From the NCBI GenBank assembly GCA_900759385.1, contig CAAEUZ010000075.1, forward strand, positions 1 through 34,806: a DNA stretch of 34,806 nucleotides, given 5' to 3'. The position numbers and the translations under genes were made by a program. This document shows, one piece after another, positions 1-7,203 of this stretch; within the stretch, counting starts at the first letter, position 1, and each line of letters starts with the position of its first letter. The notes under the pieces are model-generated. The model was not told where the DNA came from. It searched no databases and was given only the letters and a program-made list of their open reading frames with translations. The DNA is from an uncultured Oscillospiraceae bacterium. GTDB lineage: Bacteria > Bacillota > Clostridia > Oscillospirales > Oscillospiraceae.

Positions 1-58
1 CACCTGTGCCGACGATACTTGTCTGGAGACGGACTGGGAAAATAGGTCAGTGCCAACA
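1..58 (+). rRNA. rrf: 5S ribosomal RNA, 3' end (partial)
   Basis: The first ~58 bases read like the 3' half of a bacterial 5S rRNA: a GACGATACTTG...GGAGAC...GGGAAAATAGGT block ending in GTGCCAACAC. The 5' part lies outside the window. It is followed directly by tRNA-Asn and tRNA-Met, the usual arrangement downstream of a Firmicute rRNA operon. The exact 3' end is not fixed by the sequence. Confidence 0.85.
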
Positions 59-79
59 CCGGGGGGCTTTTGCCCCCCG
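59..79 (+). terminator. GC hairpin between 5S rRNA and tRNA-Asn
   Basis: GGGGGGC, a short T-rich loop, then GCCCCCC form a strong stem. There is no U-run after it, so it may be a processing or spacer hairpin rather than a terminator. The tRNAs that follow are probably co-transcribed with the rRNA. Confidence 0.35.
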
Positions 80-87
80 AGTTCTAT

Positions 88-163
<76 letters not shown>

Positions 164-167
164 CGCG

Positions 168-198
168 ATGGCCGCCGCAAAAAGCGGCGGCCATTTTT
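168..198 (+). terminator. Intrinsic-terminator-like hairpin after tRNA-Asn
   Basis: ATGGCCGCCGC pairs perfectly with GCGGCGGCCAT around an AAAAA loop and is followed by TTTTT, the layout of a rho-independent terminator. It sits between tRNA-Asn and tRNA-Met, so tRNA-Met may depend on read-through. Confidence 0.7.
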
Positions 199-275
199 GG
201 GCCTTTAGCTCAGTTGGTTAGAGCAACCGGCTCATAACCGGTCGGTCCGGGGTTCGAGTCCCTGAAGGCCCACCA
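199..275 (+). tRNA. tRNA-Met (CAT), elongator type
   Basis: Cloverleaf of 77 nt with encoded CCA. The acceptor GGGCCTT pairs fully with AAGGCCC, and the anticodon stem ACCGG/CCGGT encloses CAT. The fully paired first acceptor position and the lack of three G-C pairs in the anticodon stem argue against the initiator. A tRNA-Ile with a lysidine-modified CAT anticodon cannot be ruled out from sequence alone. Confidence 0.9.
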
Positions 276-308
276 AAACGGAGCAGACACAGTCTGCTCC
301 GTTTTTAT
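276..308 (+). terminator. Rho-independent terminator after tRNA-Met
   Basis: CGGAGCAGAC pairs with GTCTGCTCCG around a three-base loop, followed by TTTTTATTTT. This is a strong candidate for the end of the rRNA-tRNA transcript. It lies only 14 bases before the first possible bioY start. Confidence 0.85.
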
Positions 309-322
309 TTTGAGTTCGTGGG

Positions 323-880
323 GTGGTTTGCTTGGCTGTTGGGCACAGATTAAGCGTGCGGGATATGGCCTATATATCTGCTGCGGCAGCTCTGATCGCC
401 GTCTGTGCTTGGATCTCGGTGCCGGCGCCGGTGCCGTTCACCTTGCAGACATTTGCGATTTTCCTCTGTTCGGCTGTGCTGGGTGCACGGCGCGGGCTCA
501 TTGCTGTGCTGCTGTACGTGCTTCTGGGGGCTTTGGGCCTGCCTGTGTTTGCCGGTATGCAGGGCGGCTTTGGTGTGCTTGTGGGCGCTACCGGAGGATA
601 CATAACCGGTTTCCTGCCCGCGGCGGTAATCGCAGGGTGGAAGAGTACGCCTGCAAGGAAGATGTTGGTTGACATAATCCATATGGCGGCTGCTTTAGCT
701 GTCTGCTATGCTTTCGGCACCCTGTGGTACGCCTTGGGCTATCTGGGGGGCATGTCCGGGGTTTGCGCGGCGCTGATGGCTTGTGTGGTGCCGTATATAG
801 TGCCTGACCTGTTGAAAATCACCCTCGCGTCCCTGGTCGCGTCCAGGCTGCGCCGTGTACCAGGTATAGGGATGACATAA
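323..880 (+). CDS. bioY: BioY-family biotin transporter substrate-binding subunit
   Basis: This 185-residue hydrophobic protein matches the S component of ECF-type biotin transporters. BioY binds biotin in the membrane and works with a shared energising module (EcfT plus two ATPases), which is not in this window. The recognisable parts are the N-terminal SVRDMAYIS stretch, the VPFTLQTFAIFL block that is typical of BioY, and further hydrophobic helices to the C-terminus. The length is normal for the family. The start is uncertain: GTG at 323 has a weak ribosome site, TTG at 332 follows GGGGTGG by five bases and may be better, and ATG at 365 would cut into the conserved N-terminus. The gene stands alone, squeezed between the tRNA terminator and a convergent gene, and no promoter of its own is evident. 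Read-through from the tRNA transcript is possible. Confidence 0.87.
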   Translation: MVCLAVGHRLSVRDMAYISAAAALIAVCAWISVPAPVPFTLQTFAIFLCSAVLGARRGLIAVLLYVLLGALGLPVFAGMQGGFGVLVGATGGYITGFLPAAVIAGWKSTPARKMLVDIIHMAAALAVCYAFGTLWYALGYLGGMSGVCAALMACVVPYIVPDLLKITLASLVASRLRRVPGIGMT

Positions 881-888
881 TAAGCGTA

Positions 889-913
889 AAGGAGCGCCTC
901 GGGGCGCTCCTCT
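889..913. terminator. Hairpin between convergent bioY and the 471-residue gene
   Basis: GGAGCGCC and GGCGCTCC form a perfect 8-bp stem with a four-base loop in the 35-bp gap between convergent genes. The T-run is weak on both sides (TCTT forward, TTTA reverse). It may serve both genes. Confidence 0.6.
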
Positions 914-915
914 TG

Positions 916-2331
916 CTATATCAGAGTAAGTTCAAAGGGCTCGTGCCTCTTTACCATAAACGTCGGCTGCCACTCTATCTGTTTGGGGGGATCAAAGTAG
1001 CGGGAAGAAAAAGTGCAGTACCTGTCCGGCAGGTTGGGCACCAGATAGAAGCTGTACTGAGGTGAGGTGCGTCCCTCACCGCTGACGCCGGTTGGGCGTG
1101 GCTGGCTGCCCTCACAGCAGTCATTTATGTGCAGCACCTCGGGGCCGGGGTCAGGCGAGAGCGTATAGCTCATTGCTACGCTGTGTCTCGGGTATTCCCA
1201 GCCGCCGCCGTCGCGGTCCTCTGCCACCTTCGGCTCATATTCGCAGACGGTGAGGATGCAGGGCTCCTCAGTCTCAGGATTTATCAGCACGGCTGTATCG
1301 CCGGGTGCAGAGACTGTGAAGGCTTCGCCGTGCACCGCTGCAGGATGGGCGTCAAGGGTCACGGACAGGGACACTATCCTGGGGCGCCGGCGGCCGGCCC
1401 ACGAGAAGGAGAGGCGGCTTACCTGCCAGCCGCTGTCTGGGTCGAGGCCGTAGTGCTCCACGGCGGCTGCTGCCCAGCCGCGCTCCTCCCAGAGGCCGGA
1501 AAACCAGCCGCTGCCGATGCTGTGATGGTGCGGGAGCTCGTCCTGGTTGAGGGTCAGAGAGCAGCTATAATCGAAGATGAAAGGGTTTTCCGCGCGTATC
1601 GCCTCCTGTTCCTGGCGGGTGAATTCGCGCTCCTGCGTGCCCCACTTGCTGTAGAAGGCGCGGACGTCATCCGGGTTTGCGCGCATGCATACATCCACCA
1701 CGAGGCCCAGGGCGCATTCGTAGACGGCGGGGATGGCCCACTCGCGCCCGGCCCAGGCGAAGTGCCTGTCAAGGCTTATTTCGCGTCCTGGGCGCTCCAG
1801 ACGGCCGCCGCCGAAGGTGACGGCCCAGGCCGTCGATCCGGGCTCCGCAGGGGCGCAGTCGGGGTCGGTGAACGCTATCGCGCTGTAGTCAAAACCCTGG
1901 TGTAATTCGCTCATGTAATCCCAGGGGGACGGCATGGGGTCAAGGCGGAATGTGTCCGCTATCGCGGCCAGTGTTGTGCGCGCCTCCTCGGATAAGAAGG
2001 CGTGCTCGAGGTTGGACTCAAAGATTTCCTTCGGGTAGCGTGCGCCCTGTTCGAGTACGGCGGCGCTGCCGCAGGAGAGCAGCAGGCGCAGGAAGCTGTC
2101 AAAGTCCCGGGCCACTGCGCGCAGGAAATCAGGCGCTGCGGCGCGGGGACTGACGGAGAACACGGTCTCCCCACAGCCGTGGACAAAACAGAAATGTACG
2201 CTGTTGACCGTCCAGCCTATTATGGACGCGCCGCGCGGCGTGCAGAAATATGGACTGTTGTCACCGGCCCGGATGTCAAGAGTAGAGAGATCTATGCCGC
2301 TCTGAAGGAACCGGTCATAGGTAACGCCCAT
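916..2331 (-). CDS. Conserved protein of unknown function (471 aa), paralogue of the 7261-8712 product
   Basis: I do not recognise a named family. The protein has no signal peptide and no membrane segment, so it is probably cytoplasmic. It is clearly homologous over its whole length to the 483-residue product at 7261-8712. Shared blocks include TYxxFLxxGIDL at the N-terminus, YFCTPRGAS(I/M)IGW near residue 30, an FLRLLL(S/A)CG motif near residue 80, a WAGxE...PAVY block near residue 190, and a C-terminal PPKQIEW/APQQIEW block. The FLRLLLxCG region is loosely reminiscent of SMI1/KNR4-type (SUKH) proteins, but this is only an impression. The ATG start is supported by GGGGGTGAG six bases upstream. 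It is a single gene with its own promoter at 2367-2395, convergent with bioY. Antisense frames here are shadows of its GC-rich codons. Confidence 0.8.
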   Translation of the reverse strand: MGVTYDRFLQSGIDLSTLDIRAGDNSPYFCTPRGASIIGWTVNSVHFCFVHGCGETVFSVSPRAAAPDFLRAVARDFDSFLRLLLSCGSAAVLEQGARYPKEIFESNLEHAFLSEEARTTLAAIADTFRLDPMPSPWDYMSELHQGFDYSAIAFTDPDCAPAEPGSTAWAVTFGGGRLERPGREISLDRHFAWAGREWAIPAVYECALGLVVDVCMRANPDDVRAFYSKWGTQEREFTRQEQEAIRAENPFIFDYSCSLTLNQDELPHHHSIGSGWFSGLWEERGWAAAAVEHYGLDPDSGWQVSRLSFSWAGRRRPRIVSLSVTLDAHPAAVHGEAFTVSAPGDTAVLINPETEEPCILTVCEYEPKVAEDRDGGGWEYPRHSVAMSYTLSPDPGPEVLHINDCCEGSQPRPTGVSGEGRTSPQYSFYLVPNLPDRYCTFSSRYFDPPKQIEWQPTFMVKRHEPFELTLI

Positions 2332-2366
2332 ATACTCACCCCCTGGACTGTAATTTATTCTATTCT

Positions 2367-2395
2367 ATTGTACTACCGTGCAAATGGCATGGCAA
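2367..2395 (-). promoter_or_regulatory. Sigma-A promoter for the 471-aa gene
   Basis: On the minus strand TTGCCA (2390-2395) and TACAAT (2367-2372) are separated by exactly 17 bases. The promoter lies just downstream of the rubrerythrin terminator and 36 bases before the ATG. The stretch after the -10 element contains the short repeat TAGAATAGAATA. Confidence 0.65.
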
Positions 2396-2403
2396 GCCGC
2401 GGA

Positions 2404-2432
2404 GGAAAAAGGGGAGCCCTGTCGGGCTCCCC
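2404..2432 (-). terminator. Rho-independent terminator of the perR-rbr operon
   Basis: On the minus strand GGGGAGCCC pairs with GGGCTCCCC around GACA and is followed by a run of Ts. It starts nine bases after the rubrerythrin stop codon. Confidence 0.85.
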
Positions 2433-2440
2433 CTGCTCTG

Positions 2441-2977
2441 TCAATAGTTCTCGGCGTGTACTTCAAAGTAGCTCTGCGGATGGCTGCATGTGGGGCAGAC
2501 CGCGGGGGCCTTGGTACCGACTACTATGTGTCCGCAGTTGCGGCACTCCCAGACCTTGACCTCGCTCTTTTCAAACACGGCGGCGGTCTCCACATTGCGC
2601 AGCAGGGCGCGGTAGCGCTCCTCGTGGTGCTTTTCCACAGCGCCGACCAGGCGGAACTTGGCGGCCAGCTCAGGGAAGCCCTCGGCTTCGGCGGTCCTGG
2701 CAAACTCGTCGTACATGTCGGTCCACTCGTAGTTCTCGCCCTCGGCGGCGTGCAGGAGGTTTTCGGCGGTGCTGCCGATGCCGTTGAGCTCCTTGAACCA
2801 CATCTTGGCGTGCTCTTTCTCGTTGTCGGCAGTCTTGAGGAACAGGGAGGCTATCTGCTCATAGCCCTCCTTCTTGGCGACGGAGGCGAAATAGGTGTAC
2901 TTGTTGCGCGCCTGGCTCTCGCCGGCAAAGGCGGCCTCCAGATTCTTCTCGGTCTGTGTTCCGGCGTATTTACTCAT
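2441..2977 (-). CDS. rbr: Rubrerythrin
   Basis: Rubrerythrin is a cytoplasmic non-haem iron peroxidase that reduces hydrogen peroxide in anaerobes. The protein has the classic two-domain layout. An N-terminal four-helix ferritin-like domain carries the diiron ligands (Glu20, Glu53-x-x-His56 in NEKEHAKMW, and a second set in VEKHHEERY). A C-terminal rubredoxin domain carries Cys145-x2-Cys148 and Cys161-x2-Cys164, which hold a single iron. At 178 residues it is slightly shorter than the typical 190. The ATG is preceded by AAAGGA. It lies 26 bases downstream of a PerR-like regulator gene on the same strand and has no promoter of its own, so it belongs to the PerR-box-controlled operon and should be induced by peroxide. 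Confidence 0.97.
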   Translation of the reverse strand: MSKYAGTQTEKNLEAAFAGESQARNKYTYFASVAKKEGYEQIASLFLKTADNEKEHAKMWFKELNGIGSTAENLLHAAEGENYEWTDMYDEFARTAEAEGFPELAAKFRLVGAVEKHHEERYRALLRNVETAAVFEKSEVKVWECRNCGHIVVGTKAPAVCPTCSHPQSYFEVHAENY

Positions 2978-3003
2978 GTTTTTGTATCCTTTCTTTTTGC
3001 AGT

Positions 3004-3387
3004 TTACTTTGCGCTCACGGCGCTGCCCTCAGCTGTCCGGCAGTCGGGGCAGAGAGCGTAGACCTTGAGGTCGTAGTAGAAGAAGTCATCGCCCAGCTGT
3101 TCGCGCAGGGAGGCGGTGAGATCGGAAAAGCTGCGGTCGATAAGCCTGCCGCAGCGGACGCAGACAATATGGTCGTGCTTACTGGCACGGTCATAACGGT
3201 CAGGCGAACCCTCGACGGAGATGCGGCGGATCATGTCCGCGCCGCACAGGCGGTTGAGGTTATTATAGATCGTCGCCAGCGACACACCCGGATAGTTCTC
3301 ACGCACGGCTTCATAGACCTGCTCCGCCGTCAGATGCGATCTGGACTCATTGACCAGACGGTAAACTTCCCGTTCGTATTTGGTCAT
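3004..3387 (-). CDS. perR: Fur-family peroxide-sensing repressor (PerR-like)
   Basis: This 127-residue protein has the Fur fold: an N-terminal winged helix (LTAEQVYEAVRENYPGVSLATIYNNLNRL, with the SLATIYNNL recognition helix) and a C-terminal dimerisation domain. Cys76-x2-Cys79 and Cys113-x2-Cys116 form the structural zinc site. His71, His73 and N-terminal His18 fit the regulatory metal ligands; His18 aligns with the His that is oxidised in Bacillus PerR. The assignment to PerR rather than Fur or Zur rests on co-transcription with rubrerythrin and on a PerR-type operator over its own promoter, which also predicts autorepression. The protein is a little shorter at the N-terminus than Bacillus PerR. 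The ATG is preceded by AAAGGAA. Confidence 0.88.
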   Translation of the reverse strand: MTKYEREVYRLVNESRSHLTAEQVYEAVRENYPGVSLATIYNNLNRLCGADMIRRISVEGSPDRYDRASKHDHIVCVRCGRLIDRSFSDLTASLREQLGDDFFYYDLKVYALCPDCRTAEGSAVSAK

Positions 3388-3400
3388 GCGCTACATTCCT

Positions 3401-3415
3401 TTAGAATAATTCTAA
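3401..3415. promoter_or_regulatory. PerR box (operator)
   Basis: TTAGAATAATTCTAA is a perfect 7-1-7 inverted repeat, differing from the Bacillus PerR box (TTATAATNATTATAA) by one symmetric base. It lies just downstream of the -10 element and covers the expected transcription start, so a bound repressor would block the perR-rbr promoter. Confidence 0.85.
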
Positions 3416-3419
3416 ATTA

Positions 3420-3447
3420 ATTATATTGATTCCAAAATATTTGTCAA
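3420..3447 (-). promoter_or_regulatory. Consensus sigma-A promoter of perR-rbr
   Basis: On the minus strand a perfect TTGACA (3442-3447) and a perfect TATAAT (3420-3425) are separated by 16 bases. This strong promoter is overlapped on its downstream side by the PerR box, which fits a gene pair that is tightly repressed and then strongly induced. Confidence 0.9.
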
Positions 3448-3530
3448 GACTCTAAAATGAAAAAAGCCGACAAATCTGCATCTGAGTTTTTGTGCAGTTA
3501 GACGGCGGGGGGATGTAAGTTTACATAAAG

Positions 3531-3556
3531 TAAAGGCCCGCGGTTCTCACGGGCCC
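3531..3556 (-). terminator. Probable terminator after the XRE regulator
   Basis: GGCCCG and CGGGCC form a short stem with a nine-base loop just after the XRE stop codon. The T-run on the minus strand is weak (CTTTACTT), so termination efficiency is doubtful. Confidence 0.4.
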
Positions 3557-3560
3557 CTGC

Positions 3561-4175
3561 TTATTTCTTTTTCCGGCGCAGCGTCAGCCAGGTCACAAGC
3601 GCGCTGACTATGGCCCATGGCATGAAAGGCACAATGATATACAATAAGGTAAACAGCGCCTTGCCAAGGCTGGAAACAACATAGTAGGCCACGACGCGCG
3701 ACAGCATCGGACGCAGCAGCGCGCCGATGAGTGCGGAGGGTATTACGCTCAGAAACCACACGTTTACCGCCCAGAACCAGCGCGGGCGCTCGCCCTTAGT
3801 GAGCAGCCACACAGTGACCGCTGCGAGCTGAAAGATGAGCATAACGGCAACGCAGAGCCAGTTCTGATATTCAAACCACAGCCCGCCGCCAAGTATCAGT
3901 CCGGCGGCGTCGAGCGCCGTGGCGATAATGCACATTGTCCGGGGACTGGTACGCGGAGCTCGCACGTCGGGCGCGGGCTCTATGCCGCGCAGGAGGTAGT
4001 CCGTGGTGACGTCGAAGTACTCCGCCATAGCCACTATGCGCTCAAGGTCGGGCACGCTCTGCTCAGCCTCCCATTTGCTCACCGCCTGGCGCGAGACGCC
4101 GACGGCGTCGGCGAGCTGCTCCTGCGTTATGCCCCTGGCCTTGCGCAGGGACTGTATTCTGTCTGAGATGTTCAT
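3561..4175 (-). CDS. XRE-family regulator with C-terminal membrane segments
   Basis: Residues 1-65 form a classic Cro/CI-type helix-turn-helix: RKARGITQEQLADAVGVS followed by RQAVSKWEAEQSVPDLERI and a YFDVTTDYLL ending. Residues ~80-200 contain about four hydrophobic segments and end in a basic LRRKKK tail. This is the architecture of small clostridial membrane-anchored XRE regulators, which probably sense envelope or small-molecule signals; the target genes are unknown. The ATG is preceded by AAAGGA. The gene is transcribed alone between the perR promoter region and the large lipoprotein gene, which could be its target, but nothing in the sequence proves that. Confidence 0.85.
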   Translation of the reverse strand: MNISDRIQSLRKARGITQEQLADAVGVSRQAVSKWEAEQSVPDLERIVAMAEYFDVTTDYLLRGIEPAPDVRAPRTSPRTMCIIATALDAAGLILGGGLWFEYQNWLCVAVMLIFQLAAVTVWLLTKGERPRWFWAVNVWFLSVIPSALIGALLRPMLSRVVAYYVVSSLGKALFTLLYIIVPFMPWAIVSALVTWLTLRRKKK

Positions 4176-4199
4176 CTAAACACCGTCCTTTCGCTGCCC

Positions 4200-4205
4200 A
4201 GAATA
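4200..4205 (-). promoter_or_regulatory. Putative extended -10 element for the XRE gene
   Basis: On the minus strand TTTTGCTATTCT contains TG-N-TATTCT, an extended -10, about 25 bases before the ATG. The -35 match at 17 bases (TGGACT) is partial. Confidence 0.35.
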
Positions 4206-4295
4206 GCAAAAATGCGGTTGCCAGTCCACCAAACGCGGCTGGAACCTTGTCAACCGGCGGTTGCGCGGCCGGTTTTCCGGCTGAATGCGGTGATT

Positions 4296-6395
4296 TTAAA
4301 GGATTTCCACCCTGTCTATCATCCTATCGCAGGACGCGGCCATGCCGCTGAGAAGTTCCCTGTTCGCGTCCCAGATATCACGGTGCCACAGCTCCGCGCC
4401 TTTTATGCGGCCCCTGGCGTTGCTGTAGTAGTACACCAGACGGCCACGCTCGCCCAGAATGGTGAAACACTCCGGGTCGCTGAAGTTCCTCAGCGCTGCG
4501 GCGTCGTTCCTGTCTGCGGACAGCACGGCGAAGATTACGGCGTACTCTATCGTACCTGACTGCGCGAGCTCGGCTTCGGCCACCTCGCGGCAGCAGACGA
4601 CGACTGAGGGCTCGGGCCCGCGGGTTTCCAGCAGGGCCAGGTGGCCCGTCCAGCTCTCCGGAAACTCGATGGCAATCCGCGTCTCCCCGCTCCTGTAACA
4701 GGCGGTTTCGGGATACACCCAGGTCGAGTATGAACCGCCCCGTGCCGCGGAGAACCTGTCCGACATCAGCTGCGCGAGCCTCTGTGCCCCGTCTGTCCCG
4801 GATACCGACGCGATGGCGGCAGGGAAGCCCTCGCCGAGCTCTCCGCCGTCCCATGCGGCGTGACTCGCTATGCCGAGCGCAATGTGCTCCGCAGCCGTCT
4901 CGTCCGGGAAATGCGGGGCGGGCGTGCCGCCGAGCGCGAGCAGGTAGCCGAACACATCCTCCGGTGTGGAGATGAAGCGCCGCGTCAGCTCTTCTGCCGA
5001 GCCCTCGCTCGGGGCGCCGTCGCTGCTGAGATAGTATGCCCCCAGCGCTTCGAGTTCCAGGGCGGCGAAATCGGGCAGCTCCGGGCCGGAGAGCTGTTCA
5101 GTAGTGAAGCCGTAATCAACCGGGTCAACGCTGGGCACGGACGGCGTGCCCAGCTCATACACCCAGACCTGCAGCGCGCTGCCCACGCCGTCCGAGCCGT
5201 TGTCGAGGGCGAAGGCGCCGCTGCCGAGCCAGTTTATACACGGTTCGGCGTAAACGTTTGCAGATGCGTCGAAGCCCTCCGGCACGGGATATTCCGCCAC
5301 GGTCCGGGCCTCAAAGTCAACGAGGGAAAGAGCGCTGACCGTCGCGCCGTCATAGGACATGAGCAGGGCCTTCGTGCCGTCAGGACTGTACCGCACCTGG
5401 TATGGCGAGACATCGGGAGAGATGAGAGCGCTGGCGCCGGACGCTATGTCTATTGAGACGAGATATCCGTTTTGGCTCACAAGCATATAACGGCTGTAAG
5501 TCCGGTCATAGTGAAACTCAGCGTAGGGGGCGGCTGCGCTGGCGCATAACATCTCCAGCTCGCCGGTATTTATGTCCGTCCTCCACAGACGGTTGAGTTC
5601 ATAATACGTGTTTTCAGGCGTCTCCCTCGAATAGAAGCTGATGATGCCATCTCCGGCAGGCTCGCAGTAAGCGCCGGGGTATTCGGGCGTAATACCCGTG
5701 ATGTCAGTGAGCTTGCCGGTTTCCAGGTCACAATACCAGCGGATAATGGGAGCTTCGGTACTTTCACGGCAGCCGAGCACCATGCTTTTACCATCCGGCG
5801 GCATGTCGGCCGAGCGGATGTGCTCAGGAGCGGCCCCGGCCAGCACATCGGATATTTCTCCGGTGTACAGGTCTGCAATTACCGGATAGACCGTGCCGTC
5901 GCTTTTCCGAAAGCATATCATAAAGCTCTCGGGCGATGTAGAATAAAACCTGTTGCTGTAGATGTCAAAAGCGTTGTTGTGGGCAATGTGCGGATCCAGG
6001 TAGGTTATTGCGACGCCCTCGCCGTATTCACACCACTCGAACTCTATGTGCCGCACTGCGCCGTCGAATTCATAGTCCTGCGAGAACGTGCGCCGCTCCA
6101 GCTCTACAAGTTCGCCGCTGCTGACCGTGTACGCGGCATAGTGCGAGCCGCTCTTCATCGCCTGCTCGTCAAGACACCTCATGATGGGGCTATAGTGTAT
6201 GTACGAGTATGTGCCTGAAATCTCAAGTCTGCTCAGCGTGTAATCTTCACCCTCGACAGGCGTGATTACGTCAAAGCCCGCCGGCACAGGCGTCTCCGCC
6301 GGAGCATCCGTCCCCGTGACCGGCGTTGCGGTGACGCCGCAGGCTGCTGTCAGCAGCATAATGAGCGCGAGCGATGTTGCCAAAACCTTCTTCAC
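4296..6395 (-). CDS. Large lipoprotein with TolB/WD40-like beta-propeller repeats
   Basis: The GTG start at 6393-6395 is chosen because AAGGAGG lies eight bases upstream and a lipoprotein signal follows at once: KK, a hydrophobic core and LLTAAC with the lipidation Cys at residue 19. The mature 681-residue protein begins with a Thr/Pro-rich linker. Residues ~60-430 look like a beta-propeller: repeated blocks such as PPDGKSMVLGC and SPDGTKALLMSYDG, a pattern typical of TolB and DPP-IV N-terminal propellers. The C-terminal ~230 residues form a separate domain that I do not recognise. No catalytic motif is visible. It is probably exposed on the outer face of the membrane, with a binding or scaffolding role. 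It has no operon partners. Confidence 0.8.
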   Translation of the reverse strand: MKKVLATSLALIMLLTAACGVTATPVTGTDAPAETPVPAGFDVITPVEGEDYTLSRLEISGTYSYIHYSPIMRCLDEQAMKSGSHYAAYTVSSGELVELERRTFSQDYEFDGAVRHIEFEWCEYGEGVAITYLDPHIAHNNAFDIYSNRFYSTSPESFMICFRKSDGTVYPVIADLYTGEISDVLAGAAPEHIRSADMPPDGKSMVLGCRESTEAPIIRWYCDLETGKLTDITGITPEYPGAYCEPAGDGIISFYSRETPENTYYELNRLWRTDINTGELEMLCASAAAPYAEFHYDRTYSRYMLVSQNGYLVSIDIASGASALISPDVSPYQVRYSPDGTKALLMSYDGATVSALSLVDFEARTVAEYPVPEGFDASANVYAEPCINWLGSGAFALDNGSDGVGSALQVWVYELGTPSVPSVDPVDYGFTTEQLSGPELPDFAALELEALGAYYLSSDGAPSEGSAEELTRRFISTPEDVFGYLLALGGTPAPHFPDETAAEHIALGIASHAAWDGGELGEGFPAAIASVSGTDGAQRLAQLMSDRFSAARGGSYSTWVYPETACYRSGETRIAIEFPESWTGHLALLETRGPEPSVVVCCREVAEAELAQSGTIEYAVIFAVLSADRNDAAALRNFSDPECFTILGERGRLVYYYSNARGRIKGAELWHRDIWDANRELLSGMAASCDRMIDRVEIL

Positions 6396-6452
6396 AAATA
6401 CCGCCTCCTTATATATCAAGACGCAAATTGTGCGGAAGCGTTACAGGGAAAA

Positions 6453-6485
6453 CAAAAAAACGGCGCACCGGGGCAGGTGCGCCGT
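6453..6485 (-). terminator. Rho-independent terminator of the acetyltransferase operon
   Basis: On the minus strand CGGCGCACC pairs with GGTGCGCCG and is followed by TTTTTTTG. It starts about 18 bases after the stop codon of the Vat-like gene and closes the minus-strand operon that begins near 10327. Confidence 0.9.
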
Positions 6486-6502
6486 TATTTCCCGCCGGGC
6501 GG

Positions 6503-7156
6503 TCAGTTCAGCGCTTTTTTGAGCGCGGAGCGCAGGTGTTCAAGGTTCTCGTCGCAGAGGACGGGCAGCCATGCTACCAACTCCTCAGGCGGCAAATCCC
6601 ACCACTTTAAGCGCATCAGCAGCCCGGTGAGCTCGTCGTCAAAGCGGTTCTTGATGAATCGCGCGGGGTTGCCGCCCGCCACGGTGTACGGGGCCACGTC
6701 GCGGGTAACGACGCTGTAGGCCGCCACAACGGCCCCGTCGCCGATTTTTACGCCGGGCATGACCACGCACTCGCGGCCGAGCCAGACGTCGTTGCCGAGC
6801 ACGGTGTCGCCCTTGCGCGGCAGCTGGGACATGTGGTCAGGGGTGGCCTCCGTCCAGGCGCCGCCGAAGACGTTGAAGGGGTAGGTTGTGGCGCTGCCGA
6901 TGCGGTGGTTGGCCGGGCCCATTATGAAGGTGGTGCCCTGGGCGAGGGCGCAGAACTTGCCGATAATGAGCCTGTCGCCGAACTCGGGGTAGTTGAAGAG
7001 CACGTTGTTGCGCTCGAAGCCCGTGGGGTCGGTGTCGTCGTCGTAATATGTGTAGTCGCCTATCTCTATGTTCGGGGCGTGGACTACGTTTTTTACAAAG
7101 CACGAAGTGCCGTATTCGTTGGGGAATATCACGTTTGGGTCGGGTATGTTTAGCAT
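6503..7156 (-). CDS. Vat-like xenobiotic (streptogramin A type) O-acetyltransferase
   Basis: This 217-residue protein belongs to the left-handed beta-helix acetyltransferases of the Vat/CatB (XAT) group, which transfer acetyl from acetyl-CoA to drugs such as streptogramin A or chloramphenicol. It starts with the PDPNxxFP block typical of Vat. The family active-site region is IGKFCALAQGTTFIMGPANH with His84 as the expected catalytic base, followed by TYPFNVFGG. Hexapeptide repeats follow (VLGNDVWLGRECVVMPGVKIGDGAVVAAYSVV), then the AGGNPARFIKNRF and WWDLP blocks. The ATG at 7156 is chosen because GGAGGAAAGACC precedes it and Vat proteins start here; in-frame GTGs further upstream fall within a leader ORF. 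Drug specificity cannot be read from the sequence. It is the last gene of the operon and probably controlled by the leader at 7183-7242. Confidence 0.87.
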   Translation of the reverse strand: MLNIPDPNVIFPNEYGTSCFVKNVVHAPNIEIGDYTYYDDDTDPTGFERNNVLFNYPEFGDRLIIGKFCALAQGTTFIMGPANHRIGSATTYPFNVFGGAWTEATPDHMSQLPRKGDTVLGNDVWLGRECVVMPGVKIGDGAVVAAYSVVTRDVAPYTVAGGNPARFIKNRFDDELTGLLMRLKWWDLPPEELVAWLPVLCDENLEHLRSALKKALN

Positions 7157-7162
7157 GGTCTT

Positions 7163-7203
7163 TCCTCCGTTATAAAATATTTTCACCACCTTTCAACGGA
7201 GAA
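7163..7203 (-). promoter_or_regulatory. Shine-Dalgarno-sequestering hairpin (translational attenuator)
   Basis: On the minus strand TTCTCCGTT (7195-7203), inside the leader ORF, is complementary over nine positions (one G-U) to AACGGAGGA (7163-7171), which is the ribosome site of the Vat-like gene. The loop is 23 bases. When formed, the helix hides GGAGG. A ribosome halted over leader codons 14-16 would keep it open. This is the arrangement of erm and cat attenuators; here it is an inference from base pairing. Confidence 0.65.

Noticed and set aside
199..275. Initiator tRNA-fMet
   Set aside because: The first acceptor pair is a normal G-C match and the anticodon stem lacks the three consecutive G-C pairs of initiators.
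1129..1905. 258-residue plus-strand frame inside the 471-residue gene
   Set aside because: The opposite strand encodes a protein with a full-length paralogue in the window, which shows which strand is coding.
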